A stretch of DNA of 51,825 nucleotides. It comes from Verrucomicrobiota bacterium. GTDB taxonomy: Bacteria; Verrucomicrobiota; Verrucomicrobiia; Chthoniobacterales; UBA10450. Positions 1-9,578 of the stretch are shown here, piece after piece. Numbering within the stretch: the stretch's first letter is position 1; the number at the start of each line of letters is the position of its first letter. The position numbers and the translations under genes were made by a program. The notes under the pieces were generated by a model, which ran no database searches, had not been told where the DNA came from, and was given only the letters and a program-made list of their open reading frames with translations. The stretch spans positions 1-51,825 of the forward strand of contig JAFASN010000043.1 of NCBI GenBank assembly GCA_019244415.1, read 5' to 3'.

Positions 1-210
1 TCAATTGATGGCGCTGAGTTGATGAAGTACCTGGGCGTAATCTACGCCTGGTGCGGCGAAAAGGACCGCGCCATCGAGCAGATCGCAGCGACATTGCGCA
101 TCCCGAGTACGCTCAGTTACGGCAACCTGAAGCTGCATCCGGAATGGGATGCTCTGCGTGCTGATCCCCGGTTCCAGAAGATCGTCGCTGATCTCGCCCC
201 CGTGGAATAG
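1..210 (+). CDS. C-terminal fragment of a TPR-type protein (partial)
   Basis: The reading frame is open from base 1 and ends at TAG 208-210, so only the last 69 residues of a longer protein are visible. The segment MKYLGVIYAWCGEKDRAIEQ looks like a degenerate TPR helix pair. The ending LHPEWDALRADPRFQKIV is the closing signature often seen in large TPR proteins with N-terminal Ser/Thr kinase, cyclase or CadC-like DNA-binding domains in Acidobacteria and Verrucomicrobia. The N-terminal domain lies outside the window, so the specific function cannot be told. Confidence 0.7.
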   Translation, partial: SIDGAELMKYLGVIYAWCGEKDRAIEQIAATLRIPSTLSYGNLKLHPEWDALRADPRFQKIVADLAPVE

Positions 211-247
211 CAATTGATCTGACAGCGGGCGTGTGCGGCGCTCCGTC

Positions 248-286
248 TCGTACTCTAAGGTCCGCGGAACCGGGACATGAGTACGA
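248..286. repeat. Inverted pair of the AGTAC word between convergent genes
   Basis: TCGTACTC (248-255) and GAGTACGA (279-286) are perfect 8-base reverse complements separated by 23 bases. They lie in the 98-base gap between the partial TPR gene and the convergent lpxI gene. The arrangement could form a stem-loop at the 3' ends of both transcripts. There is no clear T-run, so a classical intrinsic terminator is not supported. Confidence 0.5.
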
Positions 287-308
287 GCGAATCGCTGATG
301 CGCGTGAC

Positions 309-1118
309 CTATCGACCAACGAGGGAAATGCCGGCACGCGTTGCGCGCTCGATCAATACGTTCTTTTCCAATAGCAGAGTTCGCCCAGCTTGAACGGCGA
401 TCACGCGTACTTTCGCCTCGACTTCCGCCGTAATCGTTCGCGGGCCGAGTACGGGGACATCGAAACGCATGTCCTGATTCGGCTTGGCCACTTTGATCAC
501 GACCGCCTTGCCATTTGCCAGTGCTGCGCCGCGCCGAATCGTCTCGTCAGTGCCATCGAACCCTTCTACCGCGAGCACCGTTCCCTTCCTGACGACAATG
601 GTCTGGCCAATGTTCAACGCGGCAATCTGCATGGCGATTTCCCAGCCGAACTCGACATCGGCATTTTCGCGCCGCGAAAGCCGCGGGCCGGCGAACAACC
701 CTGGCGGCGCGAGCAGGTCTTCGAGGAATGTCGTGGCGGGCAACAGCGTCACGCCAGCGTTCAGCAATTCCTGCCCAATCGCGCTGAAGATCGATTCCGC
801 ATTGCGCTGTTTCAGCTTCGCCAGCAGGATGAGGGCGCGCCAATCCGGCCGCAGCTCGAAGAGATGTCGCGGCGTGATTTGCCCGGCCATGATCGCCCGC
901 GGAATGTTCCACTCCCGCAATACCGCGAGCATGCGGTTTAGCTGACCGACGCGGAGCCAGCAAATCTCATCAACCAAGCCGGCCAGCGTGGCGTCCGTTT
1001 CGCCAGTAAATGCGACCGCCGCGATCTGCTTTACTCCGGCGCGACGTGCCGCTTGCGCGAGCAGTTGCGGATAAACGCCGCTCCCAGCAATGATCGCGAG
1101 CTGCTCGAGCGCTGGCAC
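309..1118 (-). CDS. lpxI: UDP-2,3-diacylglucosamine pyrophosphatase LpxI
   Basis: A 269-residue protein of the LpxI family (formerly DUF1009), which hydrolyses UDP-2,3-diacylglucosamine to lipid X and UMP in lipid A synthesis. Seen in sequence: the N-terminal motif LAIIAGSGVYPQLLAQAA, the VGQLNRMLAVLREWNIPRAI region with the following MAGQ, and the C-terminal VEGFDGTDETIRRGAAL, all typical of the family; the length is also typical. It starts only 9 bases after atpC and is probably the last gene of the ATP synthase transcript. Its presence implies an LPS-bearing outer membrane. It replaces LpxH, which is not seen here. Confidence 0.9.
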   Translation of the reverse strand: MPALEQLAIIAGSGVYPQLLAQAARRAGVKQIAAVAFTGETDATLAGLVDEICWLRVGQLNRMLAVLREWNIPRAIMAGQITPRHLFELRPDWRALILLAKLKQRNAESIFSAIGQELLNAGVTLLPATTFLEDLLAPPGLFAGPRLSRRENADVEFGWEIAMQIAALNIGQTIVVRKGTVLAVEGFDGTDETIRRGAALANGKAVVIKVAKPNQDMRFDVPVLGPRTITAEVEAKVRVIAVQAGRTLLLEKNVLIERATRAGISLVGR

Positions 1119-1127
1119 GCGCGGTAC

Positions 1128-1537
1128 TCAGGAATGGTGACGACGGCGCTTGACGTGCAGCTGCGCCAGAGCTTTCTGCAAAGACGCCTGTATGGCCGCA
1201 ACCTCTTCGCCGGTGAGGTCTTCCTTCATCGCGGCCTGCGCTCGCGCCACCGCCTGCTCAGCCGCCGACTCATCGATGCGTTCAGCGCCAAGGGCGACAT
1301 CGGTCAAAACCGAGACACGCTCGGGCGTGACTTCGATAAAGCCTTCGCCCACCGCCAGCCAGGTGTCGCGCCCATTCTTCATTACCCGCAGTTCGCCAGG
1401 CTTGAGGATGGTGAGCAGCGGAACGTGATGCGGATAAACACCAAACTCACCCTCCGAACCGGGCAGCGTCACCATCTCGACGTCCTCCGAGTACGCTGTC
1501 GCCTCCGGCGTGACAATTTCCAATCGTAACGTCGCCA

Positions 1538-1538
<1 letters not shown>
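1128..1538 (-). CDS. atpC: F1Fo ATP synthase epsilon subunit
   Basis: A 136-residue epsilon subunit of the F1 central stalk, which couples rotation to the c-ring and can inhibit ATP hydrolysis. The N-terminal beta-sandwich carries the family pattern LPGSEGEFGVYPHHVPLLT, and the C-terminal part (about residues 88-130) is the two-helix regulatory domain. Its ATG shares one base with the atpD stop codon (TGATG), so translation is probably coupled. It is last of the atp genes and is followed closely by lpxI. Confidence 0.96.
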
Positions 1539-2995
<1,457 letters not shown>

Positions 2996-3066
2996 TCACA
3001 GTAACGAGAGAGCGCCCGTGGACAAGTGGAAATGAGCCGTTGAATCAGAGGCAGCACAGCTGTGTT

Positions 3067-3930
3067 TTACTGACCCAGAGCCATCTGCGCCGTCGCGATC
3101 TCGAGCAGCTCAGTGGTGATGCTGGCCTGGCGCATCTTGTTGTACTCAAGCGTCAGGTCTTTGATGAACTGCGTCGCATTGTCAGTGGCATTCTTCATCG
3201 CCACCATGCGAGCGCTGTGCTCGGAGGCGCGGGCATCGAGCACCATCTGGAAGATCTGGTATTGAAGATAGTACGGCAACATCGCATCGAGTACACGTTC
3301 AGCGCTCGGCTCGAAGATATAGCCGAGCATCGGGTCGCTCGTGCCTGCCGCCTGCCGTTCCGGCAAGTCGAATGGGCTGATTGGCAGCAGCGTGCGCAGG
3401 GTGGGACGCTGATTGATGGTGTTGATGAAGTGGGTGTAAAGAACAGAAACCTTGTCTGCTTCGCCCGCGAGAAATCTCTCGATGACGAAGTTCGCGATCG
3501 GCTTCGTCTCCGTAGCCGTGGGCGCATCTTTGAGCTCGAAGTCCGCCAGCAACTGCCGCCGCGTCCGGGCAAGGAATTGCCGCGCCTTTCGACCAGTGAC
3601 GACATAGCCGGTTTTCGCGGGATCGAAACGCGCCGCCTCGCGCAGCAGGTTGGTATTTAATGCGCCGGCCAAACCTTTGTCCGTGCTAATCACGATCACC
3701 AGCTCCTTCTTTACCTCACGCACTTGTAGCAACGGGTGAAGCTTCGCATCAGTACGATGCTGCAATGAAACGAGCACCTTATTCATGACCTCGGCATATG
3801 GCCGGCCAGCTAGTGCATGCTGCTGCGCCCTGCGCATTTTCGATGCCGCCACCATCTGCATCGCTTTGGTCAATTGGCCGATGTTGCGAATTGACTTAAT
3901 GCGGCGGCGAAGGTCCTGAGTGTTAGCCAT
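3067..3930 (-). CDS. atpG: F1Fo ATP synthase gamma subunit
   Basis: A 287-residue gamma subunit, the rotating shaft of F1. The N-terminus TQDLRRRIKSIRNIGQLTKA and the C-terminus NATQFIKDLTLEYNKMRQAS are the paired coiled-coil helices of the family; the middle carries the Rossmann-like segment around VIVISTDKGLAGALNTNLL. Its ATG lies two bases after the stop of the ORF6N gene, so the upstream ribosome-binding region (a GGAG about 20 bases upstream) lies inside that inserted gene. The 116-base gap to atpD is the largest within the atp cluster. Confidence 0.97.
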   Translation of the reverse strand: MANTQDLRRRIKSIRNIGQLTKAMQMVAASKMRRAQQHALAGRPYAEVMNKVLVSLQHRTDAKLHPLLQVREVKKELVIVISTDKGLAGALNTNLLREAARFDPAKTGYVVTGRKARQFLARTRRQLLADFELKDAPTATETKPIANFVIERFLAGEADKVSVLYTHFINTINQRPTLRTLLPISPFDLPERQAAGTSDPMLGYIFEPSAERVLDAMLPYYLQYQIFQMVLDARASEHSARMVAMKNATDNATQFIKDLTLEYNKMRQASITTELLEIATAQMALGQ

Positions 3931-3932
3931 AG

Positions 3933-4490
3933 TTACGCCGCCCGTGTTCTCCTGGCGCGGTACTCGGATCCGCCTTCAGGAACATGGAAACCGATCTCGC
4001 GCTTTTGCTCGGGCGCAGGTTCAAGGAGCTCGCAAATGACCGCGAAAAGCTGCGCGATGGATTCGTCGTGCGAGTCCAACCGCCGCTCCAGGTCGGCCAG
4101 CTTCGTCGCAAGCTGCACGTTGCTGGAAACCATCTCTCGGAGCTTCACGAATGCGCGCACCACGCGCACGTTTGCTTCGATGGCAACGTCGCTGTTGAGT
4201 ACTGAAGCGAGCATGATGGCGCCGTGCTCCGTGAAGACTCGGGGGAGCTTGCGTTTTCCCCCATGCGAACTTGAAGTCGCAATTTGCGACTTCAAGTTTG
4301 TAAACTCTTCGTTTGTAAGCTGAGACGCGAAATCCCTCGGGAACCTTTTCCTGTTGCGACCCAACTGTTCGTTCAGCCGTTTCGTACTCACGCCATAGAT
4401 CGCGGCCAAGTCGGAATCCAGCATGACCCGCTCACCACGAATGACGCAAATCGGGAAGTCTGCGGCGGTGATTCGCCTGTCACTTTTCAT
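3933..4490 (-). CDS. ORF6N (KilA-N/Bro-type) domain protein inserted in the atp operon
   Basis: A 185-residue protein with an N-terminal ORF6N domain (about residues 10-115). The diagnostic stretches are RGERVMLDSDLAAIYGVSTK, RNRKRFPRDFASQLT, then FTEHGAIMLASVLNSD and IEANVRVVRAFVKLREM. The family was named from phage P22 and is shared by large DNA viruses, prophages and many bacterial chromosomes; it is thought to bind nucleic acid. A coiled coil follows (about 115-150), then a charged tail. The gene starts 3 bases after the atpA stop and ends 2 bases before the atpG start, so it is co-transcribed with ATP synthase genes. It is not an ATP synthase component in any described operon. Its role is unknown; a transferred selfish or regulatory gene is the likeliest reading. 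Confidence 0.9.
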   Translation of the reverse strand: MKSDRRITAADFPICVIRGERVMLDSDLAAIYGVSTKRLNEQLGRNRKRFPRDFASQLTNEEFTNLKSQIATSSSHGGKRKLPRVFTEHGAIMLASVLNSDVAIEANVRVVRAFVKLREMVSSNVQLATKLADLERRLDSHDESIAQLFAVICELLEPAPEQKREIGFHVPEGGSEYRARRTRAA

Positions 4491-4493
4491 CCC

Positions 4494-6032
4494 TTAGCCG
4501 ACGGGGCGTGTCGCGACAAACTCATCGAGCGCGTTTTTCAGGCCCGCTTCCACTTCAGTGTCAATCTGCTTTTTATCGCGAATAGCAGCGAGTACCGCGG
4601 CTTTTCGTGTTTCAAGGTAATCCTGAAGTTTGTCCTGGAATTCTTTCACTCGATCTACCGGCACAGAATCAAGGTAGCCATTTTGCATTGCCCACATCAC
4701 CGCCACCTGCATCTCCACTGGAATGGGGTTGTATTGCTTCTGCTTGAATAACTCAACGATTCGCTGGCCGCGATCCAGTCGCGCCTTGGTCGCAGCATCA
4801 AGATCGGAGCCGAACTGCGCGAACGCTGCCAACTCACGGAATTGCGCAAGGTCGAGCTTCACTTTGCCCGCTACTTGTTTGATCGCCTTGATCTGCGCAG
4901 CCGAACCGACTCGGCTCACCGATAGACCTACGGAAATGGCCGGCCGCACACCTTGATAGAACAAATCCGTCTCGAGATAAATCTGGCCGTCTGTGATTGA
5001 GATGACGTTAGTCGGAATGTAGGCCGAGACGTCGCCCGCTTGAGTTTCGATTATGGGTAGTGCAGTAAGTGATCCGCCGCCGTACTCATCGCTCACGCGC
5101 GCGCTGCGTTCGAGAAGACGGGAGTGCAGATAGAAGACGTCGCCCGGATACGCTTCGCGGCCGGACGGTCGCTTTAGTACTAACGAAACCTGGCGATAAG
5201 CCACGGCGTGCTTGGATAAATCGTCATAGATAATGAGCGCGTCCATTCCGTTATCCATGAACCACTCGCCCATTGCTGCTCCCGCAAAGGGCGCGAGATA
5301 TTGGTTCGTCGCCGTGTCTGAAGCAGGCGCCGAAATGATCGTGGTGTATGGCATGGCACCCTCGCGCTCGAGTACGGCGAGAGCGCGCGCGACATTTGAG
5401 TTCTTCTGCCCGATTGCGACATAAATGCAATAGAGCGGCCGGTAATCCTTCAGCCGTCCTTCTTCCGCCGCCTTATTCTGCCGCGCTTGGCTGATGATGG
5501 TGTCGATGCAAATCGTCGTCTTGCCGGTCGCGCGATCGCCAATGATCAGCTCGCGTTGACCCCGCCCAATCGGAATCATCGCATCGATAGCCATGATACC
5601 TGTCTGCACCGGCTGGTTCACGCTTCGCCGCTTGATAATACCAGGCGCGATCTTCTCGACCGGATAATAGGTGTCCGATTTCACCGGCCCTTTGCCGTCG
5701 AGCGGCTGGCCAAGCGTATTGACCACGCGACCGAGCAATCCTTTGCCGACCGGAACAGAAAGCAGGCGACCCGTTGTGCGCGCCTCGTCGCCTTCGGAGA
5801 CTTTGGTCATATCACCGAGCAGAATGGCGCCTACCTCCGTCTCTTCGAGGTTGAGCGCGAGTCCAAACACGCCGCTCGGAAACTCGATCATTTCGTTCAA
5901 CATCACGTCGCTAAGCCCTTCGATGCGCGCGACGCCATCCCCGTCTTCCCGCACAACCCCGACGTTGCTTTTCGTGGTGGAGGTTTTTAGTCCCGCGATC
6001 TTAGTTTCGATTTCTTCAAGGATGGTGTTCAT
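4494..6032 (-). CDS. atpA: F1Fo ATP synthase alpha subunit
   Basis: A 512-residue alpha subunit with the P-loop GDRATGKT near residue 170 and the family signature [17 protein letters not shown] in the C-terminal half. It carries the regulatory nucleotide sites of F1 and alternates with beta subunits. Length is normal. Upstream atpH is 36 bases away. Downstream, instead of atpG, an ORF6N gene begins three bases after the stop codon. Confidence 0.98.
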   Translation of the reverse strand: MNTILEEIETKIAGLKTSTTKSNVGVVREDGDGVARIEGLSDVMLNEMIEFPSGVFGLALNLEETEVGAILLGDMTKVSEGDEARTTGRLLSVPVGKGLLGRVVNTLGQPLDGKGPVKSDTYYPVEKIAPGIIKRRSVNQPVQTGIMAIDAMIPIGRGQRELIIGDRATGKTTICIDTIISQARQNKAAEEGRLKDYRPLYCIYVAIGQKNSNVARALAVLEREGAMPYTTIISAPASDTATNQYLAPFAGAAMGEWFMDNGMDALIIYDDLSKHAVAYRQVSLVLKRPSGREAYPGDVFYLHSRLLERSARVSDEYGGGSLTALPIIETQAGDVSAYIPTNVISITDGQIYLETDLFYQGVRPAISVGLSVSRVGSAAQIKAIKQVAGKVKLDLAQFRELAAFAQFGSDLDAATKARLDRGQRIVELFKQKQYNPIPVEMQVAVMWAMQNGYLDSVPVDRVKEFQDKLQDYLETRKAAVLAAIRDKKQIDTEVEAGLKNALDEFVATRPVG

Positions 6033-6068
6033 AATTCGGAAAAATCAGCGGTGGAGATGTGTCGCTGG

Positions 6069-6461
6069 TTAAAGTTGATGCTCAAGGCGCTCCAGCCGGT
6101 TGCGCACGCTGCTGTCCCAAACATCACTGCCAACGCGTACTCGCATCCCGCCAAGTAAAGCTGGGTTAACAACGAACTCTGTACTCAGGTCAGTGCCGTA
6201 ACGCCGGGTAAGGTTCTCTTTGATTTCGGCCGCAGCTTGGCCCTCCAGCGGCGCCGCAGTCTCAATCCGCGCATGCCGCTTCTCGAGTTCCAGACGTAAC
6301 AGCCGTTTGTAGTACTCAAGTACGCGGAGGTAGTTCCGCGGCTTGTCTTGCAAAACCGAGTTAACTACTGAACTCACGCGACCGTGATCAAGCTGGCCGT
6401 CGGTAAAGCTGGCGCGCAATAACTCACGCGCCATCTGCCGGACGTCTTTGCTCGCTTGCAT
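6069..6461 (-). CDS. atpH: F1Fo ATP synthase delta subunit (short)
   Basis: A 130-residue delta (OSCP-type) subunit of the peripheral stalk. Recognition rests on its place between atpF and atpA and on the C-terminal pattern LTRRYGTDLSTEFVVNPALL followed by GGMRVRVGSDVWDSSVRNRL, matching the family's conserved end. Usual length is about 175-180 residues, so the N-terminal helical domain that binds alpha appears reduced. No in-frame upstream extension is possible without running into atpF, which ends 3 bases before the start. Shortened deltas occur in some lineages; function is probably retained. Confidence 0.88.
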   Translation of the reverse strand: MQASKDVRQMARELLRASFTDGQLDHGRVSSVVNSVLQDKPRNYLRVLEYYKRLLRLELEKRHARIETAAPLEGQAAAEIKENLTRRYGTDLSTEFVVNPALLGGMRVRVGSDVWDSSVRNRLERLEHQL

Positions 6462-6464
6462 TGT

Positions 6465-7001
6465 TCAGGCTAACTGCCGCGAAGCTTCTTCCTGTAGTCG
6501 GCGTTGATCATCAGACGTAAGTACCTTGCCGGTCACTTTCGCGGTCGTATCTACAACGAGCCGGCCCAGTTCGTGTTTCAGCTGCGCCATTGTTCGCTCA
6601 TGCTCGAGAGCGCTGGCCTCACGCGCTTTGGCCACGATCTGCTCAGCCGCGACAATCGCTTCCTGCTGTTTGCGTTCCGCCACGACCGATGCACTCGCGC
6701 GCGCCTCGTCGATCATCTTCTGCGCTTCCGCGTTGGCTTTGGCCAGAATCTCAGAATGCCGCTGCTCTGCTTCAGCCAGCTGCTGTTTGATCTTCTCGGC
6801 ATTGAGCTGCGCTTGCGCGATCTGATCACGCCGTTGTTGCAAGACGCGCAGGATCGGCTTGTAAGCGAACGCACGCAGCGCCAGCGCGACGATGAGAAAG
6901 CTGATGACTTGGGAGAGGAACAGCCACGGATCCCATCCGAAGGTATCGGCAATCTCACGCACCGAGTCGCCGATGCTGCTGGCGGCAAGAAACAATGTCA
7001 T
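6465..7001 (-). CDS. atpF: F1Fo ATP synthase b subunit
   Basis: A 178-residue b subunit with one N-terminal membrane helix (about residues 26-46, WLFLSQVISFLIVALALRAF) and a long charged, Ala/Glu/Gln-rich coiled coil (about 55-175), as expected for the peripheral stalk. Only one b-type gene is present, so the stalk is probably a homodimer rather than b/b'. It sits 9 bases after atpE and 3 bases before atpH. Confidence 0.95.
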   Translation of the reverse strand: MTLFLAASSIGDSVREIADTFGWDPWLFLSQVISFLIVALALRAFAYKPILRVLQQRRDQIAQAQLNAEKIKQQLAEAEQRHSEILAKANAEAQKMIDEARASASVVAERKQQEAIVAAEQIVAKAREASALEHERTMAQLKHELGRLVVDTTAKVTGKVLTSDDQRRLQEEASRQLA

Positions 7002-7010
7002 GGTTCGAAG

Positions 7011-7226
7011 TTAGTGCGGCGCGAGATAGAGCGCGTAGAAGACAATCGCTTCCGCGAATGCGATGGCGAGAATCGCCTGCACCAGGATGGGTGTAGCCGC
7101 GCCGGGATTGCGACCTACAGCGGCCGAAGCACCCATGCCGATCAAGCCGACGCCAATGGCCGCGCCGAGCGCCGCCAGTCCGATGTGAATGCTTCCGCCA
7201 ATTTCTGCGAGTAAGGGTAGTATCAT
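7011..7226 (-). CDS. atpE: F1Fo ATP synthase c subunit
   Basis: A 71-residue hairpin of two membrane helices joined by the polar loop GRNP (residues 39-41 region). The ion-binding carboxylate is Glu59 in AIAFAEAIVFYAL. The Gln in helix 1 and the Ser/Thr after Glu that mark Na+-binding c-rings are absent, so H+ coupling is inferred. Helix 1 has the usual glycine-rich pattern GAAIGVGLIGMG, which allows ring packing. Confidence 0.97.
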   Translation of the reverse strand: MILPLLAEIGGSIHIGLAALGAAIGVGLIGMGASAAVGRNPGAATPILVQAILAIAFAEAIVFYALYLAPH

Positions 7227-7295
7227 GTTTGTTGGTTGTTAGTTTGTTGTTCTTGTCGGCGGCTTCCGCGGGAACCACGGTCATGGCCGCCAAAT

Positions 7296-8192
7296 TCAAT
7301 GCTGCCGCTCGTGTCCGGGTTCGTGTTGGGCAATGAGCAGCGTGAAGACGGCACACAAAAGCATGAAGACAAGCGCCTGCACCAGCCCGACAAGCAATTC
7401 CATGAAGTAGAACGGAATCGGCAGAAGCCACGAAAGAGCCGGGACAATCTTCGCCATCGCTCCCAGCATCACTTCGCCGGCATACTCGTTGCCGAAAAGA
7501 CGGAAGCTGAGTGAAACGGGCCGGAACAAGATCGACACGATTTCCAGCCAGCCCACGAGAAAGAAGACTATGATGAGCAGCAGCTTTAACGGCCCACTGG
7601 TTTCACCTTTGGGGGCAAAGAGATGCTTCAGGAAACCGCCCACTCCGTTGGCCTGGAGCGCCCAGATGAACCAAAGTACAAAGAAGATCGCCGCCATGGC
7701 CGTGGTCATGTTCAGGTCGGCATTTCCGCCGCGCAGCAGCGGACGATCGACGTGAAAAACACCGGTCGCTGCATCGTGATGCCCCCAACCCACAGTACCG
7801 ACTCCGGGAATCAACCCAGCCCAGTTCGTAAACAGGATAAAGATGAACAGCGTGGCGAAAAACCAAAATGTCTTTCGCACGAGCTGGTTGCCGATGATTG
7901 ACTCGAGAAACTTATAGAGACTTTCGACCAGCCACTCCCAAAAATTTTGCGCGCCGCTCGGCACAGTCTGGATGTGTCGCGTGGCAAGCTGGGCAAAGAT
8001 GATCACTGCCACCGCAACGATCCAGGAAACCAGCATCGAGTTCGTCACCCCGAGTTTGCCAAGCTGGAACAGCGCTTCCGGTTTGAGCGGCGGCGGCTCG
8101 TGTCCTTCCGCCGCGGTGGCGATCGCCGGCAGAAACAATACTGCGCTGAGAAACAGCGCGCCTGATTTAAAGAAAAGCCGATGCCGAAACAT
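7296..8192 (-). CDS. atpB: F1Fo ATP synthase a subunit
   Basis: A 298-residue a subunit, the membrane stator forming the proton half-channels. The essential arginine lies in SLSFRLFGNEYAGEVML, and the last helix has LVGLVQALVFMLLCAVFTLL. The N-terminus starts with a signal-peptide-like segment (FFKSGALFLSAVLFLPAIATAA), as seen in several Verrucomicrobia and Bacteroidetes. It is the first gene of the atp operon; no atpI or atpZ gene is found upstream. The 110-base gap to the glycosyltransferase gene upstream may hold the promoter, but no clear -35/-10 pair was recognised. Confidence 0.95.
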   Translation of the reverse strand: MFRHRLFFKSGALFLSAVLFLPAIATAAEGHEPPPLKPEALFQLGKLGVTNSMLVSWIVAVAVIIFAQLATRHIQTVPSGAQNFWEWLVESLYKFLESIIGNQLVRKTFWFFATLFIFILFTNWAGLIPGVGTVGWGHHDAATGVFHVDRPLLRGGNADLNMTTAMAAIFFVLWFIWALQANGVGGFLKHLFAPKGETSGPLKLLLIIVFFLVGWLEIVSILFRPVSLSFRLFGNEYAGEVMLGAMAKIVPALSWLLPIPFYFMELLVGLVQALVFMLLCAVFTLLIAQHEPGHERQH

Positions 8193-8302
8193 TGAGATTA
8201 CGCAAACGAAAACCCGGTTCTCCTCAGGGGCGGAAAAGCGCCCCCGGCCTGCGGGCGTCTGCGGCGCTTACCAAAGCCGCTTTTGCGTGGATGACAAGTA
8301 AA

Positions 8303-9514
8303 TTACGCGCTCTCGGCCACTGTCGCCGGCAGCACCGCTACGGCTTTCCTGCTCTGGCGCGCCAGCTCCGGCCGGCAAATTTCCTCGTACACATCTTCCA
8401 GAGCACGCACCGTCACTTGCTGGTCGAAGCTTCCCGTCACCGCCTGGTGCGCGGCATGACTCATTTGCAGGTAATTATCGGGCGAGCGGGCCAGAGCGAT
8501 GAGCGAACGGCCGAGTGCCTCGACATCGTGCTCATCCGCGAGTAATCCATTCAAATTGTGCGTGACCGCCTCAGGAATGCCTCCGTGCCGCGTACTTACG
8601 ACCGGCATTCCGGTCGCCATCGCCTCGAGGATTGAATTAGGGACGCCTTCCTGATTTTCATCCGGCTGCGTTTCGCTCGGATGAATGAAGATGTGGCCGC
8701 GCGCATAAAAGTCCCGCAGAGCGCGTTGGCCCAGAAACCCGACGAAATGCACTTTCCGGGCAACGCCAAGCTCCTGCGCCAGAGTTTCAAGATCCTCCTG
8801 TAATGGGCCTTTGCCCGCGATGAAGAATTCCGATGCGGGAAACTCTTTCGCGAAAATTGCGAACGCTTTGATCGCCGACGCGAGGCCCTTCTTCTCGATG
8901 AGACGACAGGCCTGAAGTACACGCCATCTGCCATCCGGCGGAACTTCGCGGCTAACCCACGGGAAGTCGCCAAGCGGGATGCCGGTGCGATTCAGCCGAA
9001 TCTTTTGCGCCGGGCAACCGAGTTGAATAAGCCGCTGCGCCAATGACTGCGAGCGCGCGAGTACGAGCGGCACCGCGCTGAAAAGCTGGCGCAATTTTAC
9101 TTCATAGTTCGCCACCTGCGGATTGCGAGCGACATCCATCCCGTGGAATGAAACCAGACATGGCTTTTCCCACGCACGCACGAACGGCAGTAGATGCACG
9201 CCGGCGTGGCCGAAATAAATGTGCATCATATCCGCTCGTCGCCGCGCCAGGATCGAGATGAGAATCTGGTACTCGCCGCGATAAATCAGCGCCGGCTGCC
9301 GTTTCACCAGCTTCCCCCAGCCATGACGCAGCAGATTCGTGGGCGGGCGCGGAATCTTCTCGATGTCGGGAAATGGAAACCGGCGCGGATGTTCCACCTT
9401 TTTCGTCATGACGAACGTACGGGCGCGCCGCAGCGAACTTACTTGCCGGTAAATGTGCAGCATCTCCGGTTTCAGAAACGTGCTGCAATAACTCGCGACG
9501 GTAAGTTTACCCAT
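8303..9514 (-). CDS. Glycosyltransferase family 4 (group 1)
   Basis: A 403-residue GT-B fold glycosyltransferase. The N-terminal half has VSFHGMDVARNP, as in colanic-acid-type WcaL/GT4 enzymes. The C-terminal half has the nucleotide-sugar site: LQACRLIEKKGL, FFIAGKGPLQEDL, then HPSETQPDENQEGVPNSILE and EAMATGMPVVSTRHGGIPE. It probably transfers a sugar from an activated donor during exopolysaccharide or LPS assembly at the cytoplasmic face; the exact substrate cannot be read. It lies 65 bases downstream of obgE and 110 bases upstream of atpB on the same strand. It could instead act on a small-molecule acceptor. Confidence 0.88.
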   Translation of the reverse strand: MGKLTVASYCSTFLKPEMLHIYRQVSSLRRARTFVMTKKVEHPRRFPFPDIEKIPRPPTNLLRHGWGKLVKRQPALIYRGEYQILISILARRRADMMHIYFGHAGVHLLPFVRAWEKPCLVSFHGMDVARNPQVANYEVKLRQLFSAVPLVLARSQSLAQRLIQLGCPAQKIRLNRTGIPLGDFPWVSREVPPDGRWRVLQACRLIEKKGLASAIKAFAIFAKEFPASEFFIAGKGPLQEDLETLAQELGVARKVHFVGFLGQRALRDFYARGHIFIHPSETQPDENQEGVPNSILEAMATGMPVVSTRHGGIPEAVTHNLNGLLADEHDVEALGRSLIALARSPDNYLQMSHAAHQAVTGSFDQQVTVRALEDVYEEICRPELARQSRKAVAVLPATVAESA

Positions 9515-9578
9515 GCAAAAAAGGGGAAGGTTGTTTCAGGCTGGGCACCTTATCTAATCTAAGAATCGGTTTCTGCCG

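Noticed and set aside
8227..8244. Hairpin GGGGCG/CGCCCC before atpB
   Set aside because: The stem is short and there is no T-run in either direction, so neither terminator nor regulatory element is supported.
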